From Oribacterium sp. P6A1 (GTDB lineage Bacteria; Bacillota; Clostridia; Lachnospirales; Lachnospiraceae), in contig NZ_JNKO01000012.1 of the NCBI RefSeq assembly GCF_000702885.1, positions 34,118 through 98,117 of the forward strand: a stretch of 64,000 nucleotides of DNA, written 5' to 3'. The notes under the pieces were generated by a model, which did no database searches, had not been told where the DNA came from, and was given only the letters and a program-made list of their open reading frames with translations. Position numbers and translations under genes: made by a program. Positions within the stretch are counted from its first letter, which is position 1. Every line of letters starts with the position of its first letter. Of this stretch, positions 24,803 through 33,655 are shown piece by piece.

Positions 24803-27529
24803 CTAATGCGAAAACCTGTGATACGCCTCTACCTCCATATCAGAAAAACTTCCCATCCGGTTAAAGGCTTCCACAGCTGATGATAATATGGGCATCAGGA
24901 GTACTGCGCCGGACCCCTCCCCAAGAGACATTTCCGCGTCGATTATGGCACGGAGCCCCATTTTTTCGAGAGCTTTCCTGGCAAGCTTTTCCTTTGATAC
25001 ATGGGATGCCAATGCATAGTTCCCGACTCTCTCATCCATCATATATGCGCTGAGTGCCGCTGCGGTGGAAATGATACCGTCAACCACTATAGGAACTTCA
25101 TATCTGACGCCCCCAAGGAACATCCCGGCCATGACTGCTATCTCAAGACCTCCGATCCGGAACAGAACTTCCTTCGCAGTTTCTGCCTCACTCTCTTTTT
25201 GTCTCAGCTCTTTCCCAAGTCTCTCCAGCGCTTTTCTTACTACATCCTGCTTTCTCTTAAGTCCATCTTCACTGAGTCCCGCGCCGTAGCCTGCCGCCTC
25301 CTCAGCATTACTTCCCATGAAATATGCCAAAAGTGCTGCCGTGGGGGTGGTATTACCTATTCCCATCTCTCCTGTTGCGATGATGCGGTAACCATCCTCC
25401 TTAAGTTCCCGAACGATATCCATTCCAAGTTTTAATGCCTTTTCTCCAACTTCGTGACTCATGGCAGGTTCCACCGCGATGTTGCCGCTGCCATCCTGAA
25501 GGCGTCTGTCATTTACCGCATGTAAATATAATTTGCCTAAACCCTCATCTGATCTGTTTTCAAATCCCTCTGATTCTCTTTCTTCACTAACCTCTCCGTA
25601 TCTCGGTCCAAGCATTCCCACATCAAGGGTATAGACAGAAACACCGTTTTTCTCAGCAAATATGGCAGTTGTAGTTGCCCCCTTTGCAAAGCTGTCCGCC
25701 ACTTTTCTCGTGACGGAACTGTCTGTCTGAGTCACACCTTCCTTAACACAGCCATGATCTGCGCAAAGCACTACAAGAGCCTTTTTATCTATATCGGGAG
25801 TCAGGGTTCTTTGTATACCGCAGAGCTTGATAACCTCTTTTTCAAGAACACCGAGACTGTCTATAGGCTTCGCTATCCCATCCCACTTTTTCTGAGCTTC
25901 CCTCTCAAAATGATATCTCTCACAACATTTCATATAATTAAAGATTGCTTTCGGATTACTGTAATAGTAAAAATGCGGCCAGCCACAGGACATGGTCTCA
26001 CTATAATAAATTCCTTCATATCCCTTTAATGTTTCACTCAATTCAGGCGTCTTATTAAAGTTCTCATAAGACATACTTGTATTTCCCGGAGAATTTTTCA
26101 TGTCATCCTGAACAGACTTTCTCATCTTGAAAGTTGAGTTGATTTTATCATTTCCGGCTTTAGGCTTTCTAAGTACAAAACCATCCCCGTTATATTCACA
26201 ATCATATCTGTGAAACTCATGACCTTTGAGAACCGTACCCGCATCACCAAATAAACCGGAAGCTTTTGTTTCAGCCGATACATAACCGAAACGAACCAGT
26301 CGTTCCCTCTTTTGAGCGTTTCCCGATAATATTCCACACATCTGATAGCTGTTTTCTGTTCCTGATTTGTTTCTGCTTAAATTATCGTAATGTCTGATAC
26401 CATCCTCTGAATTTACCTTTCCAGAAGCAGGTTTATCATCCATGGTATTTTTTTCATTTCCATATCCAACGGCAGATATCGAGTTATTTAGATACATGTA
26501 TCCGCCGCACTCGGCTATTACCGGAATCCCGTTTTTTATACTCGAAGCCAATGCTTCCCTCATGGAAACATTGGCGGAAAGCGTCTCTGCATAAAGCTCC
26601 GGATATCCGCCTCCTATGATGATTCCATCCAGGTCGTCCGGAAGAATCTCATCATGAAGCGGGCTGAATGACACTATCTCCGCTCCCATCTTCTCCAACA
26701 GCTCACGATTTTCCCGATAATAGAAATTGAAGGCTTCATCCTCGGCGATTCCTATTCTCACTTTATTTTTTAATTTATATGATATCTCCGGTCCGTTTTC
26801 AAATTCAGAAAGCTTTGATTCCATTGTCTTACCGGATTTAGTTGTCTCAGCAATTTCCAAAAGACCGTCAACCAGAACTGTCTTTTCAATCTGCTCGCCA
26901 ACAGCCTCTATCCATGAATTGAAATCTTCCATATCTCCCGGTTCGATAAGCCCCAGGTGCCGTGACGGAACTGTAAGATTCTTCATTTCAGGCATATATC
27001 CCAGAACTTTGATTTCAGGACAATTATCTTCGATTACACCCTTTAACCTCTCATAAAACATAGGTGCAACTCTGTTAAGAATCACTCCACGAATTCCGGA
27101 ATCACTTTTGGTAAAATCCAGCATTCCTCTGATAAGGGCCGCTATGGAAACACTTGCTCCCTTGCAATCCATCAAAAGTACTGTCGGGCTGTCGATGATA
27201 TCCGCTATCTCCCAGGTGGAAGCTTCCGACGAAATTCCGCCTAACCCGTCATAGTACCCCATCACACCTTCGATGACAGAAACCTCCGCCTTTTCAGCTC
27301 TTTCCGCATAAAGCTTCTTCAGTATTTCCTTTGAAACGAAAAAGCTGTCAAGATTTGCAGAAGGTACTCCCAACACCTTTTTATGAAACATGGGATCTAA
27401 ATAGTCCGGCCCGCATTTAAAGCTCTGTACCTTCAGCCCTCTTTTTTTCAGCACATGAATAAGACCACATGTCAATGTGGTCTTACCTGATCCGCTCTTA
27501 TCTGCTGCGATAACTATACTATGTTTCAT
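24803..27529 (-). CDS. cbiA-cobT: Fusion of cobyrinate a,c-diamide synthase (CbiA) and NaMN:DMB phosphoribosyltransferase (CobT)
   Basis: 908 residues from ATG 27529 (TTGGAG upstream); a TTG at 27541 is also in frame. The N-terminal half is CbiA: SGSGKTTLTCGLIH, SFKCGPDYLDPMFH, EGVMGYYDGL, the amidotransferase nucleophile in VIAECGGYMYL and the late GHEFHRYDCEY motif, ending near SNPKAIFNYM. The C-terminal half from about residue 560 is CobT: CADHGCVKEGVTQ, TLDVGMLGP, GEMGIGNTTPTAALLAYFMG and the C-terminal DAEMSLGEGSGAVLLMPIL with the conserved catalytic Glu. The two activities belong to different branches (ring amidation; alpha-ribazole-phosphate formation). A hydrophilic insert lies at about 350-400. 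No stop or frameshift between the halves was seen. Confidence 0.93.
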   Translation of the reverse strand: MKHSIVIAADKSGSGKTTLTCGLIHVLKKRGLKVQSFKCGPDYLDPMFHKKVLGVPSANLDSFFVSKEILKKLYAERAEKAEVSVIEGVMGYYDGLGGISSEASTWEIADIIDSPTVLLMDCKGASVSIAALIRGMLDFTKSDSGIRGVILNRVAPMFYERLKGVIEDNCPEIKVLGYMPEMKNLTVPSRHLGLIEPGDMEDFNSWIEAVGEQIEKTVLVDGLLEIAETTKSGKTMESKLSEFENGPEISYKLKNKVRIGIAEDEAFNFYYRENRELLEKMGAEIVSFSPLHDEILPDDLDGIIIGGGYPELYAETLSANVSMREALASSIKNGIPVIAECGGYMYLNNSISAVGYGNEKNTMDDKPASGKVNSEDGIRHYDNLSRNKSGTENSYQMCGILSGNAQKRERLVRFGYVSAETKASGLFGDAGTVLKGHEFHRYDCEYNGDGFVLRKPKAGNDKINSTFKMRKSVQDDMKNSPGNTSMSYENFNKTPELSETLKGYEGIYYSETMSCGWPHFYYYSNPKAIFNYMKCCERYHFEREAQKKWDGIAKPIDSLGVLEKEVIKLCGIQRTLTPDIDKKALVVLCADHGCVKEGVTQTDSSVTRKVADSFAKGATTTAIFAEKNGVSVYTLDVGMLGPRYGEVSEERESEGFENRSDEGLGKLYLHAVNDRRLQDGSGNIAVEPAMSHEVGEKALKLGMDIVRELKEDGYRIIATGEMGIGNTTPTAALLAYFMGSNAEEAAGYGAGLSEDGLKRKQDVVRKALERLGKELRQKESEAETAKEVLFRIGGLEIAVMAGMFLGGVRYEVPIVVDGIISTAAALSAYMMDERVGNYALASHVSKEKLARKALEKMGLRAIIDAEMSLGEGSGAVLLMPILSSAVEAFNRMGSFSDMEVEAYHRFSH

Positions 27530-27567
27530 AAAATACTCCAATGGGAAAACCGGCCGTGAGTGTCACA

Positions 27568-28890
27568 TCATCTCCTGGAAATTCTCGTAATGGTTATAGG
27601 ATTCTCCGCATGATGCATGTGATAGCTTCCGCGCCGTTCAAGACCGGTTGCCTGAATCTCAACCATTTCAAAATTATAATCCGTAAGTCGTTTCTCTATC
27701 TCCAGAACCTCCGCAACTGACTCAAGAGTCACAGTGTTTATGACGATGACTACATCAGGGTTGATATTAACCGCCCAATCAACTATCTTTTGGAGATTGC
27801 CCTTGCTTCCGCCGATGAAAACACAGTCAGGTATGGGCAAAGGGCCATCGTTTGCAACATTCTTCCTCTCACCGGGCTTCTGCATATCCATTTCAGAAAA
27901 ACATTCCGGTGCCTTACCGCGAACTATACGTATATTGTCAACCTTAAACTGATACCTGTTTCTTTCGATGGTGTCGATGGCATCCTGATTTATCTCAACT
28001 GCAATCACCTTGCCCTCAGGACTTGCAAGACCAGCCTCTACCGCCATACTGCCGCTTCCAGAGCCGATATCGTAAATGATACTGTTATCGCGGATTGCCA
28101 GACGACAAAGACTCAGGGCTCTAACATCTCTCTTTGTGATAGGAACTCCGCCTGTTCTCTCAAAGTGCTCATCACCTATGCCGTAAGACCTGATAGGTGT
28201 AATTGCATCATCATTTTCAAAAAGGGCAATTGCGAGACGGTCGAACATCTTGCCCCTCATTTCCCTTGTCTTTCCTACAGAGAATTTCTCGTCCTTATAA
28301 CTCAGTCTTTCACCAACTATTATCTTCACAGAACTGAGTCCGAACTGAATGAGCTCCTCGGAAATATTTGAAACTGTACCCTCACTTCCGAGAAGGGCAC
28401 AAACGAATTTATTCTCACGAATAAGCGGAATCATATCCTTGTGACGTCCGTGAAGACTCACAAGCTTAACATCCGCCATACTTATGGACCGCTTGCTGAG
28501 GAAATACTGGATGCTGGACACTCCCGCATAGTTCCTTATCTCTAAGCTGTCAGATTTTTCCTCATCCTCTGAGTCATCACCACCGTCAGGTCTCATATTT
28601 CGTTCCAATGCTTTTTTAAGGGGTATGGCACCACTATATACGCTGGTATCTCCGGTAAATACCGCAGAGACCACCTTCTTCTCCGGATGAGCCTTGATAT
28701 ACGAAACCATATCATCTGTTTTCACAGCCTCGCATATTTCGATATCAAGCTCCGGAACCGCATCCTGAGCAGTCTTAAGCGCTCTTGCTGCTCCCATCAG
28801 AACATCCGACTGCTTTATGGCCTTAATTGCCTCCATTGTTACCATATCCGGACTTCCCGGACCAACACCAATCAGATTTATGATTCTCAT
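27568..28890 (-). CDS. cbiET: Cobalt-precorrin-7 C5-/precorrin-8 C15-methyltransferase, CbiE-CbiT fusion (CobL type)
   Basis: 440 residues. The N-terminal tetrapyrrole methylase half (CbiE): LIGVGPGSPDMVTMEAI (residues 5-21), FTGDTSVYSGA and SLHGRHKD. The C-terminal class I methyltransferase half (CbiT): GGVPITKRDVRAL, the SAM loop IYDIGSGSGSMAVEAGL, IAVEINQDAI and VFIGGSKGN. Together they methylate C5 and C15 and decarboxylate the ring-C acetate. An acidic insert (about residues 100-118) interrupts the CbiE half. AGGAGG lies 6 bases before ATG 28890. Downstream of cbiJ by 98 bp and followed after 26 bp by cbiA-cobT; probably one operon with cbiH and cbiJ. Confidence 0.94.
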   Translation of the reverse strand: MRIINLIGVGPGSPDMVTMEAIKAIKQSDVLMGAARALKTAQDAVPELDIEICEAVKTDDMVSYIKAHPEKKVVSAVFTGDTSVYSGAIPLKKALERNMRPDGGDDSEDEEKSDSLEIRNYAGVSSIQYFLSKRSISMADVKLVSLHGRHKDMIPLIRENKFVCALLGSEGTVSNISEELIQFGLSSVKIIVGERLSYKDEKFSVGKTREMRGKMFDRLAIALFENDDAITPIRSYGIGDEHFERTGGVPITKRDVRALSLCRLAIRDNSIIYDIGSGSGSMAVEAGLASPEGKVIAVEINQDAIDTIERNRYQFKVDNIRIVRGKAPECFSEMDMQKPGERKNVANDGPLPIPDCVFIGGSKGNLQKIVDWAVNINPDVVIVINTVTLESVAEVLEIEKRLTDYNFEMVEIQATGLERRGSYHMHHAENPITITRISRR

Positions 28891-28987
28891 TATGTACCTC
28901 CTAAGAAAACATCTGAATTAAATTTCAGTCATCACCTATCATAGACTTTGCAACTACAACATTCTCATCTTTTTCATTAAGTATTTT

Positions 28988-29914
28988 TTAGTATCTTGCA
29001 GACAACTCATCCAATACATCTTTAAGACTCATAACTATATATCTTTCTTCTTCCTGAATATTCAATGATAAGGGTCTGCCGATGACAAGAACCTTAACCC
29101 CCAGCTCTATGGCTGCCTCACATTTTTCGGGAAATCCTCCGATTTCTCCGGAATCCTTTGTGACCATGTATCCTGCAGAGGCATATCTTAGTTGAGCCAT
29201 ATTCATATCCACTCCGAAGGGTCCCTGCATCAAAATCAATCTGTCCCTTCTGAATCCAAGCTCCATGCACTTCTCAAGAACTTCCGTCGCAGGAAGTGCT
29301 CTCACGTAACAGTACTCCTGAAAATCAGGTATTACTGTATATTCCTGAATTTCTTTGGACCCTGTGGTTATGAGTATATGTTTTCTCTCTTCCGGATTTT
29401 TTTCGAAAGTTGAGTTGAGCCATCCTACGGCGTTTTGAACATTATCGAAATAAATAAAGTCAGAGCTATCTGAATCGGAATCTGCTTGCGGTCGATTTAT
29501 TCTTATACATCTCACTCCGGATGCCTTGCAGGCCTTAAATATGTTTTCTGTAACAACAGCTGCATATGGGTGAGTCGCATCAATAACTAAAGCCTCCTCC
29601 ATTCTATCTCCTGACAACTCAAAAGTTACAGCTTGTTCATCACTTTCAGATGATACTTTTTGATTAACCGAACTCCTGCAATTATCATTTGCAGTTATAA
29701 AGCATTTTGCCATCTCATCAGCATCCAGCCTTCCAACACGAACAGCTATGTGTGTCTCCTTAGGAAGAAGATCTGCTCCATAATCTGTTGCCACAAAGAC
29801 CTCGGTCTCAAGAAAATCCTCTCTTCCTTCAGCATCCCTCTTTCTGTTCTCGTCAGCTATGTACTCCGCCAGTTTTCTTCCTTCTGTAGTTCCTCCAAAT
29901 AAAAAAATACGCAT
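28988..29914 (-). CDS. cbiJ: Cobalt-precorrin-6A reductase (CbiJ/CobK)
   Basis: 308 residues, NADH-dependent reductase of cobalt-precorrin-6A. N-terminal dinucleotide-type start MRIFLFGGTTEGRKLAEYIAD, VRVGRLDADEMAKCF, VIDATHPYAAVVTENIFKAC, RINRP, ILITTGSKEIQEYT, YVRALPATEVLEKCMELGF, LILMQGPFG and the C-terminal TKDSGEIGGFPEKCEAAIELG all follow the family. Relative to typical CbiJ (about 250 residues) it carries a Ser/Glu-rich insert at about residues 77-105 and another near 145. GTAGGAG lies before the start; only 7 bp from cbiH, so co-transcribed. Confidence 0.93.
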   Translation of the reverse strand: MRIFLFGGTTEGRKLAEYIADENRKRDAEGREDFLETEVFVATDYGADLLPKETHIAVRVGRLDADEMAKCFITANDNCRSSVNQKVSSESDEQAVTFELSGDRMEEALVIDATHPYAAVVTENIFKACKASGVRCIRINRPQADSDSDSSDFIYFDNVQNAVGWLNSTFEKNPEERKHILITTGSKEIQEYTVIPDFQEYCYVRALPATEVLEKCMELGFRRDRLILMQGPFGVDMNMAQLRYASAGYMVTKDSGEIGGFPEKCEAAIELGVKVLVIGRPLSLNIQEEERYIVMSLKDVLDELSARY

Positions 29915-29921
29915 TTATCTC

Positions 29922-30683
29922 CTACTTAACACCATAACCTCTCGGTGTCACCATTCTGGGACCATCCGGTGTTTCAACCATTTTAGTTTCCGAATTACCA
30001 ACAAAAATCGTGGTCAGCATATCAATCTCCGAATCATCAGCCATAGCCTTTAGTTGATGCAAAAGGAAAATCCGGCTGCTGCAGCCATCTCTTCCTATAT
30101 TTCTCACATAACCGCAGACTATGTCGGAAGGAAGATTCTCCTCCAGTATCCCGCAGGCTCTTTTAAATTTATCAACTCTTTTATGACTCACAGGATTGTA
30201 AAGAACTATTACGAAATCCCCGGAAGCTGCCGCGCGAAGTCTCTTCTCGATGATATCCCATGGCGTCAGAAGATCAGACAGACTGATTACGCAGAAATCA
30301 TGACCTACAGGAGCTCCAAGTACCGCACCTCCGCTTAAAACCGCGGATAATCCGGGAACAGTTTTTACCTGTACTCCGAAATTTGTTTCCTTCTCCGAAA
30401 GCTCATACAGTAACCCTGCCATGCCGTAAATCTCGGCGTCACCTGATGAGATAACGGCAACATTTTTTCCTGCCACCGCAAGTTCCATTGCTTTTTTACA
30501 TCGTTCCTCTTCCTCACGCATGCCGGAAACCAGGTACTCCTTCTCCGGATACTGTTTTCTGATTATATCCACGTAAGTTTTATAACCGACTATCACATCG
30601 GCACCGGACAGCACTTCTCTTGCTTCCAATGTCTCGTACTTCACATCTCCCGGCCCGAAGCCAACAGCATAAACCGTTCCCAT
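29922..30683 (-). CDS. cbiH: Cobalt-precorrin-3 C17-methyltransferase (CbiH/CobJ)
   Basis: 253 residues, SAM-dependent tetrapyrrole methylase that drives ring contraction in the anaerobic route. Motifs: AVGFGPGDVKYETLEAREVL (residues 6-25), VGYKTYVD, AVISSGDAEIYGMAGL, TVPGLSAVLSGGAVLGAPVGHDFCVISLSDLLTPW split across two neighbouring family blocks, VLYNPVSHKR and the final TPRGYGVK. GGAGG precedes ATG 30683. It is the first gene of a minus-strand unit (cbiH-cbiJ-cbiET-cbiA/cobT); a terminator just upstream (30738-30771) isolates it from the genes beyond. No cobalamin riboswitch is visible in the short leader. Confidence 0.93.
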   Translation of the reverse strand: MGTVYAVGFGPGDVKYETLEAREVLSGADVIVGYKTYVDIIRKQYPEKEYLVSGMREEEERCKKAMELAVAGKNVAVISSGDAEIYGMAGLLYELSEKETNFGVQVKTVPGLSAVLSGGAVLGAPVGHDFCVISLSDLLTPWDIIEKRLRAAASGDFVIVLYNPVSHKRVDKFKRACGILEENLPSDIVCGYVRNIGRDGCSSRIFLLHQLKAMADDSEIDMLTTIFVGNSETKMVETPDGPRMVTPRGYGVK

Positions 30684-30737
30684 TTCCGCCTCCGTAACTA
30701 TAATGCTTTATCCTTTAATTTTAACGTATAAAGAAAA

Positions 30738-30771
30738 GGACTGCAAACCACCCTATGATGATTTACAGTCC
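30738..30771 (-). terminator. Intrinsic terminator upstream of cbiH
   Basis: Stem GGACTG/CAGTCC extended by TAAA/TTTG with one mismatch, loop about 14 bases, followed on the minus strand by TTTTCTTT. It ends the transcript of the disrupted secreted-protein gene at 30825-31655. Confidence 0.65.
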
Positions 30772-30824
30772 TAAAATCCGAAAGAAAGCTTTCCTCTGCA
30801 GTTTTATATCCCTTATGCTTATTC

Positions 30825-31112
30825 TTAAGAATCATTACGGCAATCGATGATATGCGGTGTAGTAACAAAGTTGAAATAGTCTTCTACACGCATCTCATAC
30901 CATCCGCCAAGTTCTTCGGCTCTTTCACTTATACTTGTCATATCTTCCACCGATCCATATGCTCCGGAAATGAATATCCCAACTCCGTTATACTCTTCGG
31001 GATATGTGATATAGAATGTTTCAGTCCTTCCGTCATCTTCCCCTTCAGCTTCATAGTACCAGGATATTTCATATTCATCCTTTCCATCTTTTATAGTAAA
31101 CTTATGGATATC
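30825..31112 (-). pseudogene. In-frame continuation of the upstream gene beyond a TAG stop
   Basis: Directly after the TAG at 31113-31115 the same frame stays open for 95 codons to a TAA at 30825-30827, reading DIHKFTIKDGKDEYEISWYY and on to FVTTPHIIDCRNDS. The composition (YYEAEGEDDGRTETFYITYP, a GVGIFISGAYG strand) is protein-like and fits as the C-terminal domain of the product at 31113-31655. No start codon with a ribosome binding site lies at its beginning. Either a nonsense mutation or a readthrough stop. Confidence 0.6.
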
Positions 31113-31655
31113 CTATTTCGATTTAGTCCCAACATATGTCTTCAGCACATAATCTCCATCAGGGTCAAAATCCTCGAAAAACCTGCCTGAATACATATCA
31201 ATCGGAGCCCACTTCAGCATTACGAATTCATCATCTCCTAAAGATGAATACTTGTAATTATTTTTAGCCTCTATGATCGTCTTCATATACCCGTCTTCAC
31301 AATCCTTTGTGGTAGTTGTAAAAGACACATCAGCATATGATTTTACAGAACGCAGGATATTTCCTTCGCTGTCTTTTATTATAGGATTCAATTTAAATCT
31401 GCCCGGAGCTTCAAGTTCTAATTCCGTATACTCATACCAATAACCTGAATTCTTATTTTTGCTCTGCTTTACATTTGAATTCTGCTTTGCAAGGCATACC
31501 GGATTATCGATGGCTCCCTCGGTTATGACAGATCCTACTCCTTGAGTTGTGTTATTCATGTCGAGCCTAAGAGACATCCCTGACACACCTAAACCCGTAA
31601 CTCCTATTAGCAGCAGTATTGAAAGTACTGCAGACTTTACACGTAACTTACTCAT
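31113..31655 (-). CDS. Secreted protein, probably truncated by an in-frame TAG
   Basis: 180 residues. N-terminal signal or anchor (SAVLSILLLIGVTGLGVSG), then a beta-rich extracytoplasmic segment with no family I can name. ATGAGGAGG lies upstream of ATG 31655. The frame ends with TYVGTKSK and a TAG, yet continues without further stops for 95 codons (see 30825-31112), so the original protein was likely about 275 residues. First partner upstream is the zinc-ribbon membrane protein gene at 31671-32666, 15 bp away; they look like one operon with the secreted protein at 32671-33252. Confidence 0.7.
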   Translation of the reverse strand: MSKLRVKSAVLSILLLIGVTGLGVSGMSLRLDMNNTTQGVGSVITEGAIDNPVCLAKQNSNVKQSKNKNSGYWYEYTELELEAPGRFKLNPIIKDSEGNILRSVKSYADVSFTTTTKDCEDGYMKTIIEAKNNYKYSSLGDDEFVMLKWAPIDMYSGRFFEDFDPDGDYVLKTYVGTKSK

Positions 31656-31670
31656 CGTTCAACAACCTCC

Positions 31671-32666
31671 TCATCTTTTTATCTTCGCATTCGGACAATG
31701 GGAAGCAATATAGTTAAAAACAAATTCGTACTGATGAGGATAGGCATAAATCTGGTTATGCTGCAAAAGATTATTTACCTTTATGAGATCGTGTCTCCTT
31801 GAGGCGATGACTTTTCTCACGTCTTTATATGCCGATTCCATCTCATCTCTCGCCCCCATGGAAAGACCAACTGATGATGGGTTGTCCGTCAGTAGTCCCA
31901 TTACAAAAAGCAGGGATCTCATTTTCCTGCTTTGATCCTTTTCAGCTGGAGTCTGAAGATGCTGCACTGAGTTTTCATCCATGGAATGGACAACTGTATA
32001 ACGTCCTCCTTTTATTGCAACAAGTATGTAATAAGCTATGACCCCCATTACAATCATGAGCCCACCTATCCCGAATGTTACTATCAGTAAAAACCTTATA
32101 GCATCCTCAAAATCACCATCCTCTATGAGCACCATAAGAGCCAGCATCAGTCCTACACCGAAACAAACTCCAAAAAAGATTTTGATGATAAGAAACAGTA
32201 CCACAGGATTCTTTATCATGTTAAGTTCATACTGCCAGTGAAAAGCACCTTTACTGTCACGGAATATACCTTCGGGAAGTGAAGGATCCTGGACCAGCAT
32301 AGGCTCATCGGCTGATGCGGCAAAACTACCCGAGTACTGGTTTCTCATTGATGGACTTCCGGAAGGCACGCCTGTGTACTTCACTTGAGCCGCACCAAAT
32401 GCCCCTATATTTCCGATTGGCTGCTGGTTGGCAGTGTACTGCTCCTGAGGACCTCCTGATGTGCCGCTATAAACGCCTCCACTTCCGGATGATTGCTGAC
32501 CGGCATTGTACGAACCTTGGGCTGCCCCAAAGTTGTTTCCGACATTTTGAAAATTTGCGTTTGACGAAGCTTCCGGTGCACCCGGCTGCATCTTTACCCG
32601 GGCGCCGCAGTTAGGACAAAAACTTACATTTTCAGATATTTTACTACCGCAATTTGTACAGAACAT
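31671..32666 (-). CDS. Zinc-ribbon membrane protein
   Basis: 331 residues. N-terminal zinc ribbon CTNCGSKISENVSFCPNCG (residues 3-21) with four cysteines, then a Gly/Ser/Gln/Asn-rich linker to about residue 110, an interior DPSLPEGIFRDSKGAFHWQYE segment, and two hydrophobic helices (VVLFLIIKIFFGVCFGVGLML and about FLLIVTFGIGGLMIVMG). The C-terminal part (VIASRRHDLIKVNNLLQHNQIYAY and on) is soluble. The start has AGGCCTTGAAGAT upstream. Such proteins are common in Lachnospiraceae without known function; the zinc ribbon would be cytoplasmic. Flanked by two secreted-protein genes in the same direction. Confidence 0.8.
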   Translation of the reverse strand: MFCTNCGSKISENVSFCPNCGARVKMQPGAPEASSNANFQNVGNNFGAAQGSYNAGQQSSGSGGVYSGTSGGPQEQYTANQQPIGNIGAFGAAQVKYTGVPSGSPSMRNQYSGSFAASADEPMLVQDPSLPEGIFRDSKGAFHWQYELNMIKNPVVLFLIIKIFFGVCFGVGLMLALMVLIEDGDFEDAIRFLLIVTFGIGGLMIVMGVIAYYILVAIKGGRYTVVHSMDENSVQHLQTPAEKDQSRKMRSLLFVMGLLTDNPSSVGLSMGARDEMESAYKDVRKVIASRRHDLIKVNNLLQHNQIYAYPHQYEFVFNYIASHCPNAKIKR

Positions 32667-32670
32667 ATCT

Positions 32671-33252
32671 TCAAGGCCTCATAAGAGCAACATACCCTGT
32701 TTCACCAGACGGAACAACCATGGTACCTGTTGCATACTGAACATCATTGAGCTCATAAAACTCATCAATAGTTATATTACCGCCGCCTGTTACATAGATT
32801 CCTGCTCCCCATTCATAACCAGTGAAAAAGCTGTCATCCATGTACTGATCATCATAGTCCTGCCCGCCGATCCGTGAATAATACGGATCCCATGTTAAAA
32901 CTACCTGCTGCGATGTGAAAGCGATATTAATATTTACCAGCTCCTCAACAGTTGTAGTATCTCCAAACTGAGGCGGGAATAACACATATCCCTTCCAGCT
33001 TCCCTGATATTCCGAAGAATCAAGCCAACGGACTCCTGAAGGAGCCCCATTTTGCAAAACCCCGTTATACCACCAGCTGAACTCGCTCTTTGTTGGTCTT
33101 TCGGTATATGAGAGGTTGCTGTAGGTTCCTGCCGCAAAGGCCATACTGCTGCCGATAATGCTTACACTTGCGATAATTACAGCAAAAAGCATGGCTTTGA
33201 AACGTCGTGTAATCCGGTTAAAATCTTCGCTCTTCACACTTCTTTTAAGCAT
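32671..33252 (-). CDS. Secreted protein of unknown function
   Basis: 193 residues from ATG 33252, chosen because AAAGGAG lies 8 bases upstream; the longer frame to 33369 has no site. Signal peptide MLFAVIIASVSIIGSSMAFA (about residues 21-40) with a likely cleavage after AFA. The mature protein is aromatic and Gly-rich (EFSWWYNGVLQNGAPSG, GSWKGYVLFPPQFGDTT, VVLTWDPYYSR) and looks like a beta-sandwich, for instance a carbohydrate-binding or adhesion fold; no family recognised. Four bp before the zinc-ribbon gene, so likely co-expressed. Confidence 0.75.
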   Translation of the reverse strand: MLKRSVKSEDFNRITRRFKAMLFAVIIASVSIIGSSMAFAAGTYSNLSYTERPTKSEFSWWYNGVLQNGAPSGVRWLDSSEYQGSWKGYVLFPPQFGDTTTVEELVNINIAFTSQQVVLTWDPYYSRIGGQDYDDQYMDDSFFTGYEWGAGIYVTGGGNITIDEFYELNDVQYATGTMVVPSGETGYVALMRP

Positions 33253-33582
33253 CTTAAAATCTCCTTTCCCTGGAATAAAGCCTTTCTGTAACGTGCATAA
33301 AATAATCCTAATCTTTACTTCGGCGAAAAAACTATTCCTAATAAGAGGATAAATGTAGCAGCCTGCCAAACGATTCCCCGTTTGGAAAATCGTGCTTCTT
33401 GTAATAACTTAATATGCTTTATCCCACTGTTGAGGATTGGGAATGGATTTTGCGTTCAAAAAAGGTGATTAATTATTTCCTTGATTCTATGGCAACAACC
33501 GGTTTTACAAGTGAATTCTGTGCCGATATACATATCGAGATACTTTTTTATAAAGTAATTCCGTTTAATGTTAGGTAAAGGG
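33253..33582. other. Divergent intergenic region
   Basis: 330 bp between divergently transcribed genes. It contains a 7-bp hairpin CCAAACG/CGTTTGG (33365-33384) and a TATAAA near 33549 that could be the -10 of the solute-binding-protein gene, with no clear -35. No ORF of substance. Confidence 0.35.
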
Positions 33583-33630
33583 AGCCGATTAGATTTGCAT
33601 CTGTGTGACAGATATAAACGGCGAAAAACA
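33583..33630 (+). promoter_or_regulatory. Leader element E, copy 1 (before solute-binding-protein gene)
   Basis: AGCCGATTAGATTTGCATCT, then GTGTGACAG, then ATATAAACGGCGAAAAACA, 25 bp upstream of the start codon at 33656. In this copy ATCTGT/ACAGAT can form a 6-bp stem with a 3-base loop. Same orientation as the gene. Confidence 0.65.
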
Positions 33631-33655
33631 TAGGTTTATAGAGGAGGATACGATT

